Positions 17,188-23,823 of a stretch of DNA of 64,000 nt are shown here, in pieces. Every line of letters begins with the position of its first letter. Position 1 is the stretch's first letter. The translations under genes were made by a program, and so were the position numbers. The notes beneath the pieces were generated by a model, which was given only the letters and a program-made list of their open reading frames with translations, was not told where the DNA came from and made no database searches. Source of the DNA: Halococcoides cellulosivorans (GTDB lineage: Archaea; Halobacteriota; Halobacteria; Halobacteriales; Haloarculaceae); NCBI RefSeq assembly GCF_003058365.1, contig NZ_CP028858.1, positions 1,054,001 through 1,118,000 of the forward strand. The letters run 5' to 3'.

Positions 17188-17400
17188 TCACGCCACGAAT
17201 TTCTTCGCAGACCGATACAGGGTCAGTCCCACGAGTGAGTTCATCGAGAGACTCGATACGAGAAGCGACAGGTTGCGTCTCGTCGCCCACTCCGATCGCT
17301 CGTGATCGCCATCCGCTCGGAGCCCGCGAACGAGAGTGACTCCAGCGACGATCCATCCCGCTATCGCGATCGTGAGTAAGGTGAGCGACAGTCGACGCAT
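17188..17400 (-). CDS. small two-helix membrane protein
   Basis: A 70-residue protein (MRRLSLTLLTIAIAGWIVAG...). It has one hydrophobic segment at residues 4-24 and a second, weaker one near residues 46-62, separated by a charged RGLRADGDHERSEWATRR loop. No family was recognised. Its start at 17400 is followed upstream by AT-rich sequence (CATAAGTATGAG at 17427-17438) that could be a promoter. The gene lies between repeats A and B. It could be a spurious frame, but codon use and the membrane topology favour a real gene. Confidence 0.5.
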   Translation of the reverse strand: MRRLSLTLLTIAIAGWIVAGVTLVRGLRADGDHERSEWATRRNLSLLVSSLSMNSLVGLTLYRSAKKFVA

Positions 17401-17747
17401 ACCCAGTATACGCGGGAGGACCCCACATAAGTATGAGTGACCACAGGGTCGGTGGGCACACGATACCATCGAGACAGTCGACGAGTCGCCGGGCCCAGAC
17501 GATCCGATGGAATGACGGACGATGTCTCGGAGCGAGTCACGACCGGCCCGAGTACCGTCCTCGATCCGTCACGGGACGCGTGATTGGTCCTCACGAGCCC
17601 CGTGGACCAGGTCGGTGACCGCCGCGAGCGCCGCGGGACCCGAGCGAGGGTGTTCGAGGCCGACCACCCGACTCGAACCCCTCACGAAAGACGACCCGAT
17701 CCCTTCGAATAACACTGAATAGGATCGAATACATACTGATACACACG
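17401..17747. other. intergenic stretch with direct repeat B
   Basis: Roughly 350 bases between a minus-strand small membrane protein and a plus-strand regulator. No intact gene was seen. It contains repeat B (17625-17659). The final part (17700-17747) is AT-rich relative to its surroundings and probably carries the promoter of the downstream regulator. Confidence 0.6.
17625..17659 (+). repeat. direct repeat B, flanks a toxin-antitoxin cassette
   Basis: 35 bases (starting CGAGCGCCGCGGGACCCGAG and ending TGTTCGAGG) identical to 19175-19209. Together the two copies bracket the winged-helix gene and the UPF0175/DUF3368 pair. Sequences on either side of the two copies differ. Confidence 0.88.
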
Positions 17748-18125
17748 ATACCGATCTCGAAAGACCAGTTCCAGACGATCGAGGAGGACGGCCCACTCCT
17801 CGATCTCTCACCCGACACGACCCAGGGCGCGATCTACCGATTCCTCCTCGCCAACGCCGACACGGCGTTTCGCCAGCGCGAAATCGTCAACGCCGTCGAC
17901 GTGCCCCAGGGCAGCGTCGGCCCGACGCTCGCGCGTCTCGAAGGGCACGGCATCGTCGACCACCGCGCCCAGTACTGGACGATCGCCGACGCCGAGCACG
18001 CGACCGCCTCGGCGGGCCATCTCGGTGCCGAGGCGGCGGAGGCGACCGACGGTGGGTTTTCCGACGAGGAGATCGCAGCGTGGATGGAGACCGCTGTCGA
18101 TCCGATCGAGGACCGGGACGAATAG
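17748..18125 (+). CDS. winged-helix regulator with an ATA in place of the start codon
   Basis: An open frame of 125 codons encoding a small winged-helix DNA-binding protein. The order is PISKDQFQTIEEDGPLLD, TTQGAIYRFLLANADTAFRQ, the recognition helix region REIVNAVDVPQGSVGPTLAR, the wing VDHRAQYWTI, and an acidic tail ending AVDPIEDRDE. Haloarchaeal relatives begin M-P-I-S-K-D; here that position is ATA at 17748-17750 and no ATG or GTG lies upstream in frame. The first in-frame GTG, at 17901, would delete most of the helix-turn-helix. Either a rare ATA start is used or the gene has lost its start. It precedes a toxin-antitoxin pair. Confidence 0.7.
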   Translation: MPISKDQFQTIEEDGPLLDLSPDTTQGAIYRFLLANADTAFRQREIVNAVDVPQGSVGPTLARLEGHGIVDHRAQYWTIADAEHATASAGHLGAEAAEATDGGFSDEEIAAWMETAVDPIEDRDE

Positions 18126-18322
18126 ATGGCGTCGCGCGGCACAGTCGTCTGGGCTCCCGACCCGTTCAAATCGGGCGACGAGGCCGTTCGAACCCCTCGC
18201 GATCGAGTCACTCCGACCGACGCGGGCCCCGCGGCCGTTCAGCGATGACCGACCACGCTCGATCACGCCCTCGACTCCGCCACGCGACGACAATTTAAGG
18301 GTCGACCGACCCAACAGAGCGT

Positions 18323-18616
18323 ATGATCGACGTCGACGACACGATCGACGGCCTTCGCGAGGTCGGTGCCTACGACACCGACGCGGAGGTGATCGAGGAC
18401 GCCATTCGAACCCTCTTGCGGACGAAGCCGGAACTTCGGACCGAACTCGCGGTCGAGCAGTACCGCTCGGGCGGCGTCAGCCTCAACCGCGCCGCCGAGA
18501 CCGCCGGGATGAGTCCGACCGCGTTCCGCGAGCTCCTCGCCGATCGCGGCGACCGCCGACCGGCTGGATTCCTCTCCGAGAGCGACCGCGACGATCGACT
18601 CGACGATCTCGAATGA
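18323..18616 (+). CDS. UPF0175 antitoxin
   Basis: A 97-residue UPF0175 protein (MIDVDDTIDGLREVGAYDTD...). The family core ELAVEQYRSGGVSLNRAAETAGMSPTAFRELLADRG is clear, with a helix-turn-helix-like pattern, followed by an acidic C-terminus for toxin binding. The stop overlaps the next start as ATGA, so toxin and antitoxin are translationally coupled. It has an upstream AT-rich element (GACAATTTAAGGG at 18289-18301), about 25 bases before the start, consistent with a leaderless haloarchaeal promoter. Confidence 0.88.
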   Translation: MIDVDDTIDGLREVGAYDTDAEVIEDAIRTLLRTKPELRTELAVEQYRSGGVSLNRAAETAGMSPTAFRELLADRGDRRPAGFLSESDRDDRLDDLE

Positions 18617-19128
18617 CGCTGGTCGATAACAACGTCTGTTCCAGCCTCGCGAAGATCGACCGGCTGGAGCTGCTCCCGACCGTCTTCGAGAGCGTCGCCA
18701 CCACGCCCGCCGTCGTCGAGGAGTTCCACCGCGACGAGGTGAGCGGCTACGCGTTCGTCGATCGCATCGACGAGGTCGAGGCTCACGCTGGCGGCTGGCT
18801 CGACACGATCACGCCCACCGAGACCGAACGCACGCGAACCGACGAGATTCTCGATCGATCGCTCTCTCGCGTCGACGCCCAACTGATCGCGATCGCGGAG
18901 GTCCGCGACGAGCGATTGCTCACCGACGACGGGCACGTCCACACCATCGCATCACACCGTGGCGTCGAAATCGTCGATCTCGTCGTCCTCCTCCGGGCGG
19001 CCTGCGAACGCGACGCGATTACGTCCGCCGAAGAGCTCCGGACCGTCCTCGCCGACCTCCGTCGGGAAGACCACTACGAGTTCGCGACGGACGACGAACA
19101 GTACCTGTTCGAAGCGTTTGAAGAGTGA
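18613..19128 (+). CDS. DUF3368 PIN-like toxin
   Basis: A 171-residue PIN-like nuclease partner of the UPF0175 antitoxin. The first acidic residue is present (Asp5 in MTLVDNNVCSSLAKIDRLELL), followed by PAVVEEFHRDEV (second acidic residue) and SRVDAQLIAIAEVRDERLLTDDGHVHTIA with further Asp residues. The ATG at 18613 overlaps the antitoxin stop by four bases. The open frame extends further upstream, but that part is antitoxin-antiparallel reading and was rejected. The intact acidic site contrasts with the DUF3368 protein at 10529-11017. Confidence 0.86.
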   Translation: MTLVDNNVCSSLAKIDRLELLPTVFESVATTPAVVEEFHRDEVSGYAFVDRIDEVEAHAGGWLDTITPTETERTRTDEILDRSLSRVDAQLIAIAEVRDERLLTDDGHVHTIASHRGVEIVDLVVLLRAACERDAITSAEELRTVLADLRREDHYEFATDDEQYLFEAFEE

Positions 19129-19174
19129 GCGTCCCGGAATCGCGAGTGTTCGTGGATCGTGAGTGCCGTCTCGA

Positions 19175-19209
19175 CGAGCGCCGCGGGACCCGAGCGAGGG
19201 TGTTCGAGG
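19175..19209 (+). repeat. direct repeat C, flanks a toxin-antitoxin cassette
   Basis: An exact copy of repeat B (17625-17659), placed 46 bases after the stop codon of the DUF3368 gene. A 14-base piece of the same repeat (CGAGCGCCGCGGGA) recurs at 20106-20119 within the hairpin array on the other side of the next toxin-antitoxin pair. Confidence 0.88.
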
Positions 19210-19243
19210 TGGGTCCGTCTCCCGCGCTCCGCATCGCCCCCAC

Positions 19244-19546
19244 TCAGGCCGACTCGTCCCGCCAGGACCCCCAGACCTCGCGATACCGACCCAACTCGCG
19301 ATACTCTCGTGTACGCTCGAACACGTCGATGGCGTACAGCGTCTCGCTGTCCTTGTCCCAGTCGATCAGCACACGAAAGTCACCGACGCGGAGCTTGTAC
19401 CCGGGGTGGTCTTTCAGCCGATCGAGAAAATGACCCGGGAACTCCAGCACGTCGTCCAGTTTCGAGACGATGCGCTGCGCATCTTCTCGCTCCAACTGCT
19501 CCAGCGTCTCCTGAATCGTCGCCGTATATTCCAGGTCGTGGGCCAC
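19244..19546 (-). CDS. relE: RelE/ParE-family toxin
   Basis: A 100-residue RelE-fold ribosome-dependent mRNA nuclease candidate. It shows the helix QRIVSKLDDVLEFPGHFLDRL, then KLRVGDFRVLIDWDKDSETLYAIDVFERTREY, the conserved strand block of the family with basic residues (KLRVGDFRV) that bind RNA. Length and pattern are normal. Its start lies three bases after the upstream antitoxin stop on the same strand. The module is placed between repeat C and the hairpin array. Confidence 0.9.
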   Translation of the reverse strand: MAHDLEYTATIQETLEQLEREDAQRIVSKLDDVLEFPGHFLDRLKDHPGYKLRVGDFRVLIDWDKDSETLYAIDVFERTREYRELGRYREVWGSWRDESA

Positions 19547-19549
19547 GCC

Positions 19550-19819
19550 TTACTCCTCGTCGAGTCCGAACTGCGAGGTCATCTCGTCGTGACTGACCGT
19601 GCGGCCCGCCGCGACGTCGGCGTACCCTTCCGAGACCCCCTCCTGGGCCCCGGGCGTCAAGATCGGCTCCGTCGTGTCCCGGAGCACTTCACGCACGAAC
19701 TCGGAGCGATTCGTGTACTGCAGTTCGTCCGCCAGCTCGTCGATGTCGTCGAGGAGTCGCCGCGGAACTTTGACGTTCAGCTTTACCATGTCCCCGTCGT
19801 CCGAGGCGTCGTCGGTCAT
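19550..19819 (-). CDS. ribbon-helix-helix antitoxin
   Basis: An 89-residue antitoxin paired with RelE. It carries the ribbon-helix-helix core KLNVKVPRRLLDDIDELADE followed by YTNRSEFVREVLRD, then an acidic toxin-binding tail (DEMTSQFGLDEE). The ATG is at 19819; the ATG at codon 11 (MVKLNVKVP) is an alternative. It probably represses its own promoter in the AT-poor region upstream. It belongs to the same broad class as the antitoxin at 21482-21763 but the sequences differ. Confidence 0.88.
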   Translation of the reverse strand: MTDDASDDGDMVKLNVKVPRRLLDDIDELADELQYTNRSEFVREVLRDTTEPILTPGAQEGVSEGYADVAAGRTVSHDEMTSQFGLDEE

Positions 19820-20272
19820 GCTCTGTGGTACGTCGGTGGTACTGGAAAACCCTCCGCCAGTGTCGTCGGTGGTCTACAGACACGGACTGAACGGAGAACC
19901 AGCTTCCCGCGTCAGCCAGCCGAATCCTGGTGGACTGAAAGGGGAGGGGCGGCTCGACGAACCCCGGCGACGCAAGCCGCGAGGCGCTACGCGCCTCGGG
20001 CCGTGCGAACGGCGAAGCCGTGAGCAGACACCGCAACGGAGCGAGGAGCGCAGCGAGAGCGAGACTCGAACGAAGTGAGAGTCTCGACCGCGAGCGGCGA
20101 AGCCGCGAGCGCCGCGGGAGTGCTGCGAACGAAGTGAGCAGCACCGCGAAAGACGAGCATCGCGAGTCTTTCGCTGGTCGAGCGCCCCGAGGGCTTTCGA
20201 AGCGGTCCCACCACCCGAACGAGAACCACCCAACCGAAACCCGTTTCCACCCGACACGAATACGCACCGTCA
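19820..20272. repeat. intergenic hairpin array with a conserved loop
   Basis: About 450 bases without a gene. From 19981 to 20174 it is a chain of six perfect hairpins: 19981-19997, 20009-20021, 20060-20086, 20094-20106, 20120-20144 and 20146-20174. Two of them (20060-20086 and 20120-20144) have unrelated 8- and 7-bp stems but the same 11-base loop GAACGAAGTGA. The last has loop GAGCATCGCGA. The short ones share a GAA loop. Stems are fully complementary although different in sequence. Confidence 0.85.
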
Positions 20273-21418
20273 ATGCGGATCGCGTTCTTGTCAAATGTCG
20301 TCTATCCCTGGGTCAACGGAGGCGCAGAAAAGCGCATCCACGAGATCGGTAGTCGCCTCGCCGAGGACCACGCAGTCACGGTCTACCCCCGCAAGTTCTG
20401 GGACGGACCCGACGAGATCGACCACCACGGCATGACCCTTCGCGCGGTCGCCCCCGAGACCGACCTTTACGTCGAGGAGGGCCGCCGCTCGATCACCGAG
20501 GCGATCGACTACGCCGCCCGCCTCACGCCGCCACTCCGCCGCTCGATCGACGACCACGACGTCCTGGTCGCGAGCGTCTTCCCCTACTTCCCCGTCCTCG
20601 CCGCCAGCCTCGCGCGCCTGCGCACCGACACCCCGCTGGTCACCACCTGGCACGAGGTCTGGGGCGAGTACTGGGACGACTACCTCGGTCGCCTCGCGAT
20701 CGGCGGCCGCGTCACCGAACACGTCACCGCGCGGGTCCCTCAACACCCGATCGCGGTCTCGGGGGTCACCGCCGATCGACTCGCTCAACTCGGGTCCGAC
20801 CGCGCGATCCTCCCGAGCGGTCCCGACCGCGCAGACATCGCGGTCGTCCCGAACGGCATCGACGTCGCACAGGTCCGCGAGACCGACCCCGCCGACGATC
20901 CCGCCGATGTCCTCTACGCGGGCCGACTCATCGCAGACAAGCGCGTCGACCGCCTGATCGACGCGTTCGAACAGGTCGCGAGCGACGCCACCCTCCGGAT
21001 CGTCGGTGACGGGCCCAAACGCGACGAACTCGAACGCCAGGCCCGCCGTTCCCCCGCGAGCGATCGCATCGAATTCACGGGCTTTCTCGACGAGTACACC
21101 GACGTGCTCCGCGAGATGCGCGCCGCCCCGATTTTCGCCTCCCCCTCCACGCGCGAAGGCTTCGGGATCACCTACGTCGAGGCGATGGCCGCCGACTGTA
21201 CCGTGATCGGGGCCGACCACCCCGAGTCGGCCGCCGGTGAGGTGATCGCCGACGCGGGCTTCGTCCCCGAACCGACGACCGATGCGCTCGCAGACACCCT
21301 CGATCGTGCCCTGTCGGGCGAACGCCCCCCGACCGATCCGACCGCCCGCGCCGCCGAGTACGACTGGGACGCCATCGCTCGAATGGCCGAACGCGCCTAT
21401 CGCGACGCGATCGGGTGA
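20273..21418 (+). CDS. GT4-family glycosyltransferase
   Basis: A 381-residue GT-B glycosyltransferase (MRIAFLSNVVYPWVNGGAEK, VTTWHEVWGEYW, VVPNGIDVAQV, VLYAGRLIADKRVDRLIDAF, and the donor motif FASPSTREGFGITYVEAMAADCTVI). It belongs to surface-glycan assembly by context. Codon use is GC-rich like the backbone. Its last 40 codons (TLDRALSGERPPTDPTARAA then EYDWDAIARMAERAYRDAIG) recur as orphan fragments at 22112-22237 and 22883-22945, each time beyond a toxin-antitoxin module. The start ATG lies at the fold start. Donor sugar unknown. Confidence 0.93.
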   Translation: MRIAFLSNVVYPWVNGGAEKRIHEIGSRLAEDHAVTVYPRKFWDGPDEIDHHGMTLRAVAPETDLYVEEGRRSITEAIDYAARLTPPLRRSIDDHDVLVASVFPYFPVLAASLARLRTDTPLVTTWHEVWGEYWDDYLGRLAIGGRVTEHVTARVPQHPIAVSGVTADRLAQLGSDRAILPSGPDRADIAVVPNGIDVAQVRETDPADDPADVLYAGRLIADKRVDRLIDAFEQVASDATLRIVGDGPKRDELERQARRSPASDRIEFTGFLDEYTDVLREMRAAPIFASPSTREGFGITYVEAMAADCTVIGADHPESAAGEVIADAGFVPEPTTDALADTLDRALSGERPPTDPTARAAEYDWDAIARMAERAYRDAIG

Positions 21419-21481
21419 GGGAGAATCTCACCTCGCAAACGGTCCCAAACACAGAAGGGCCCAGAACCCGAATACGAACGT

Positions 21482-21763
21482 ATGTCGAACGCAGATACGA
21501 GCGGGTCGTCCGATCCCGACAAGACCAACATCAACGTCCGCTTGACGGAGTCGTTTCTCGGAGACATCGACGCGACGTGGCGTGAGGAAGGCTTCAACTC
21601 GCGAAGCGAGTTCATCCGTCATGTCCTCCGTGATGCCGTCAAACACCCGGGGTTGAGTCGTGAAGCCTGGAAAGATATTGTGGCGACCGAGCACCAGCGT
21701 CGAACCGGATCGCCCGAGACGCTGACGCGCGAGGACGTTCTCGACCGGGACGATGACGAGTGA
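21482..21763 (+). CDS. ribbon-helix-helix antitoxin
   Basis: A 93-residue antitoxin. The ribbon-helix-helix core is NINVRLTESFLGDIDATWRE then GFNSRSEFIRHVLRDAV, followed by an acidic tail ending DVLDRDDDE. It overlaps the RelE toxin start by 11 bases, a usual coupling. It lies 63 bases after the glycosyltransferase stop. An AT-richer stretch (CCCGAATACGAACG, 21468-21481) precedes the start and may hold promoter elements. It presumably binds there as autorepressor with the toxin. Confidence 0.88.
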   Translation: MSNADTSGSSDPDKTNINVRLTESFLGDIDATWREEGFNSRSEFIRHVLRDAVKHPGLSREAWKDIVATEHQRRTGSPETLTREDVLDRDDDE

Positions 21764-22037
21764 CGAGTGGGGGTGGCGACTGTATCCACGCGCTCGCCAG
21801 CAGTTCGAGGCGCTCGACGATCACGCTCGCGACCGAATCGAATCCAAACTCGAAGAGATCGTGACCGACGAGTGGCGCGACCCCGATGCGTACGTCGAAC
21901 CACTCACAGGCGTCCCGCACTCCAAACTCCGGATCGGACAGTTCCGGCTCGGCTGTGAACTCGACCACGACGCCAGCGAGATTCAAGTCTATACGATCGA
22001 TCGCCGGGAAAATGCCTATCAACCTGGTGACGACTGA
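21753..22037 (+). CDS. RelE-family toxin
   Basis: A 94-residue RelE-fold toxin (WGWRLYPRARQQFEALDDHA then RDRIESKLEEIV). The conserved beta-strand block is VPHSKLRIGQFRLGCELDHDASEIQVYTIDRRENAY, with basic residues for RNA binding. It overlaps its antitoxin by 11 bases. Downstream, 75 bases after the stop, begins an orphan copy of the preceding glycosyltransferase's 3' end, so the module sits between two copies of the same gene tail. Confidence 0.88.
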   Translation: MTSDEWGWRLYPRARQQFEALDDHARDRIESKLEEIVTDEWRDPDAYVEPLTGVPHSKLRIGQFRLGCELDHDASEIQVYTIDRRENAYQPGDD

Positions 22038-22111
22038 ATCGAGTGGCGATTCACTCAGTATTCTGTGCTTCGTGGACGGGTCGTTTATTCCGTGAGTCGT
22101 TGGGACGCTTT

Positions 22112-22237
22112 GCGAACACTCTCGATCCCCGTGCCGGCGAGCGCCCCGCGATCGACCCGACCGAACGCGCCGCAGAGTACGACTGGGACGCCATTGCTCG
22201 AATGGCCGAACGCGCGTATCGCGACGCGATCGCGTGA
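22112..22237 (+). pseudogene. second copy of the glycosyltransferase 3' end
   Basis: The last 41 codons and stop of a glycosyltransferase like that at 20273-21418, without its body. Translation ANTLDPRAGERPAIDPTERA then AEYDWDAIARMAERAYRDAIA aligns with the intact C-terminus with one residue gap. The nucleotide match is near-perfect over the final 75 bases. Sequence upstream of 22112 is unrelated. It is interpreted as debris of a former gene or as the duplicated boundary of the toxin-antitoxin cassette before it. Confidence 0.88.
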
Positions 22238-22264
22238 GAAGGGACCCTCGACGTCACGTGCTGA

Positions 22265-22522
22265 TTACCGGTGAGTGTCGATCCACTCGCAGAACGCCTC
22301 GAACTCCGCCGCGCCGGCATCGTCAGCGATGTCGTGCAGTGTTCCGATGCTGATCGAGTCGTGCGCTGGAACGGTAACGACTCGAACGTCCGTCTGCTCG
22401 TGGCTCTCGGGTGGATCCCACCGCAAGATGAGGTGGTCGCCAGTCGTGCGGACGTGCCGAAACCCGCCGACGGTGACCAGAACTTTCTACCCGTCTTCGA
22501 CAGAGAAGTCTCGCGTCACCAT
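22265..22522 (-). pseudogene. hicA: HicA-like toxin broken by an in-frame amber codon
   Basis: Reading from the ATG at 22522, the frame gives MVTRDFSVEDG, then TAG at 22489-22487. It then continues KVLVTVGGFRHVRTTGDHLI- and LRWDPPESHEQTDVRVVTVP, AHDSISIGTLHDIADDAGAA to the stop at 22265. The content is a complete HicA-type small toxin (the TTGDHLIL segment holds the catalytic His). One CAG-to-TAG change explains the stop. No good start lies after it. The toxin is therefore probably inactive while its antitoxin is intact. Confidence 0.82.
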
Positions 22523-22524
22523 CG

Positions 22525-22791
22525 TTACTGCAAGACATCGGGAAGATCGTTATTCTGCGATCGAGCGACGTCCGGGTCGACACCCAGCGCCTCCAGGTCC
22601 TCGTCGGTCGGGGCCCGCCCACCGTCGCCCTCGACGACCGCATCCAGGGTGTCGAGCACCTCGCTGCGAGTGTCCCCCTGAGCAGTGACACCGACGCGGA
22701 GATCACGAGCGGTCCACTGCCCGTCCGGATTTTTCAGCAAGCGGATCTCCCGGTCGGGAGCGTCCGCGCTGCCCGGGTCGGCTTGTGCCAT
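22525..22791 (-). CDS. hicB: HicB-like antitoxin
   Basis: An 88-residue protein located just upstream of the broken HicA gene, two bases away. The sequence DREIRLLKNPDGQWTARDLR then VGVTAQGDTRSEVLDTLDAV fits the partial RNase-H-like fold of haloarchaeal HicB antitoxins (a strand pair, then an ARDLRVGVTAQG turn and a helix). It is acidic at the C-terminus. The ATG at 22791 was chosen over an upstream ATG at 22908, because the extra 39 residues overlap the orphan glycosyltransferase tail on the other strand. Confidence 0.82.
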   Translation of the reverse strand: MAQADPGSADAPDREIRLLKNPDGQWTARDLRVGVTAQGDTRSEVLDTLDAVVEGDGGRAPTDEDLEALGVDPDVARSQNNDLPDVLQ

Positions 22792-22882
22792 ACACCACGG
22801 TACTGTATTAAGAAGCAAAACGGTTCGGGAGCCTGGACGGCGGTCCCGGACTGTGGTCGAGGATTGTCTCGGAGTATCGGCC

Positions 22883-22945
22883 CAGTTCGACTGGGACGCC
22901 ATCGCCAACGTGGCCGAACGCGCCTATCGCGACGCCATCGCATGA
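22883..22945 (+). pseudogene. third copy of the glycosyltransferase 3' end
   Basis: The last 20 codons and stop of the same glycosyltransferase tail (QFDWDAIANVAERAYRDAIA). They are 85-90% identical to the ends at 21357-21418 and 22175-22237. Similarity to the second copy continues beyond the stop for about 20 bases (a shared CG-CGTCACG stretch after the stop). It lies beyond the HicAB module, completing the alternation gene, module, tail, module, tail. Confidence 0.85.
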
Positions 22946-23026
22946 GGAGAGATCTTCGGCGTCACGCTACCGTCCGGTCGACCGCTCCACCCCAGCACTC
23001 AGGACCGTCCCGCCCCAATCACAGCT

Positions 23027-23605
23027 ATGTGCGGCCGATTCGGACTGTTCGCTGATCCCGCGACGATCGCTGAGCGGACGGGCACTCGCGTGCCCGACGC
23101 CTACACGCCGAGCTACAACCTCGCACCCGGCGATCGGGTGCTCGCAGTCGAGCCTAGCGAGACCGCGACACTCACCCGGTGGGCCGAGCGGTTCAACGCC
23201 CGCATCGAGACTGCCGTCGACGAATCGGCGTGGGCCGAGCCCTGCCTCCTCCCGACCTCGGGATTCTACGAGTGGCGACCCGACGGCCAACCGGTCCGGA
23301 TCTATCGTGAGGGCGACCCGATCCTCGCGCTCGCGGGCCTCCGCCTTCCCGATGGCGTCACCGTCCTGACGACCGACGCGCGCCCACCGGTCGACGCGAT
23401 CCACGATCGGATGCCCGTCACACTCGCTCCCGACCGCGAAGCCGACTGGCTCGCGGACCGCGATCGCGAGGTGATCACCGCCGACCCGGCGACCGATCTG
23501 GCGATCGACCCCGTCGACCCCCGCCTGGGCGATCCGACCGTCGACGGCCCGGCCCTGATCGACGGCCCGGATCACGAACAGCGTGATCTCGACGCGTTCG
23601 GCTGA
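23027..23605 (+). CDS. SRAP-domain protein (YedK/HMCES-like), compact
   Basis: Protects abasic sites in single-stranded DNA by forming a thiazolidine crosslink through Cys2. The start MCGRFGLF, the SYNLAPGDRVL motif, FNARIET, the GFYEW Glu and the IHDRMPV His are all present, so the active site is complete. At 192 residues it is about 30 shorter than most family members: the usual long segment between YNxAPG and NARxET (carrying RWGLIPSW) is cut to LTRWAERFNAR. No SOS genes are nearby. Start ATG is fixed because Cys must be residue 2. Confidence 0.94.
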   Translation: MCGRFGLFADPATIAERTGTRVPDAYTPSYNLAPGDRVLAVEPSETATLTRWAERFNARIETAVDESAWAEPCLLPTSGFYEWRPDGQPVRIYREGDPILALAGLRLPDGVTVLTTDARPPVDAIHDRMPVTLAPDREADWLADRDREVITADPATDLAIDPVDPRLGDPTVDGPALIDGPDHEQRDLDAFG

Positions 23606-23823
23606 CTCCGTCACGGGACTACTCCCGACGGTCGATCGACCCCGTTCGGTCGCTCCGCCGTCAGTGCACACGTAGGCAATATATACCTCCGAATCCCCGA
23701 TTCACTGGTGAGAGGCCGCTGAACGACCCAAAATCGACGCTCCGAGACGATGAATTTTTACACAATAATTTTACCCGGTCCTCCCCAAAGTTGGAATACG
23801 CGGGGCGACCGCGGGGGAGAACG
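23606..23823. promoter_or_regulatory. AT-rich leader and probable promoter of the GH12 gene
   Basis: A 218-base gap, with AT-rich stretches unusual for the neighbourhood: GGCAATATATACC at about 23674-23686 and GATGAATTTTTACACAATAATTTT at about 23750-23773. Either could contain the TATA element of the secreted glycoside hydrolase gene. The second is about 50-70 bases before the start, the first about 140. No gene is seen here. Confidence 0.5.

Noticed and set aside
16889-17461. Minus-strand 190-codon open frame
   Set aside because: Codon use and residue content are unlike haloarchaeal proteins and it overlaps the small membrane protein in another frame.
22525-22908. Longer HicB start at 22908
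   Set aside because: The extra 39 codons are antisense to the orphan glycosyltransferase tail and are not similar to HicB.
10380-23000. An integrated virus or integrative plasmid carrying the toxin-antitoxin modules
   Set aside because: No integrase, replication, capsid or conjugation gene is visible. Direct repeats are local and differ from module to module.
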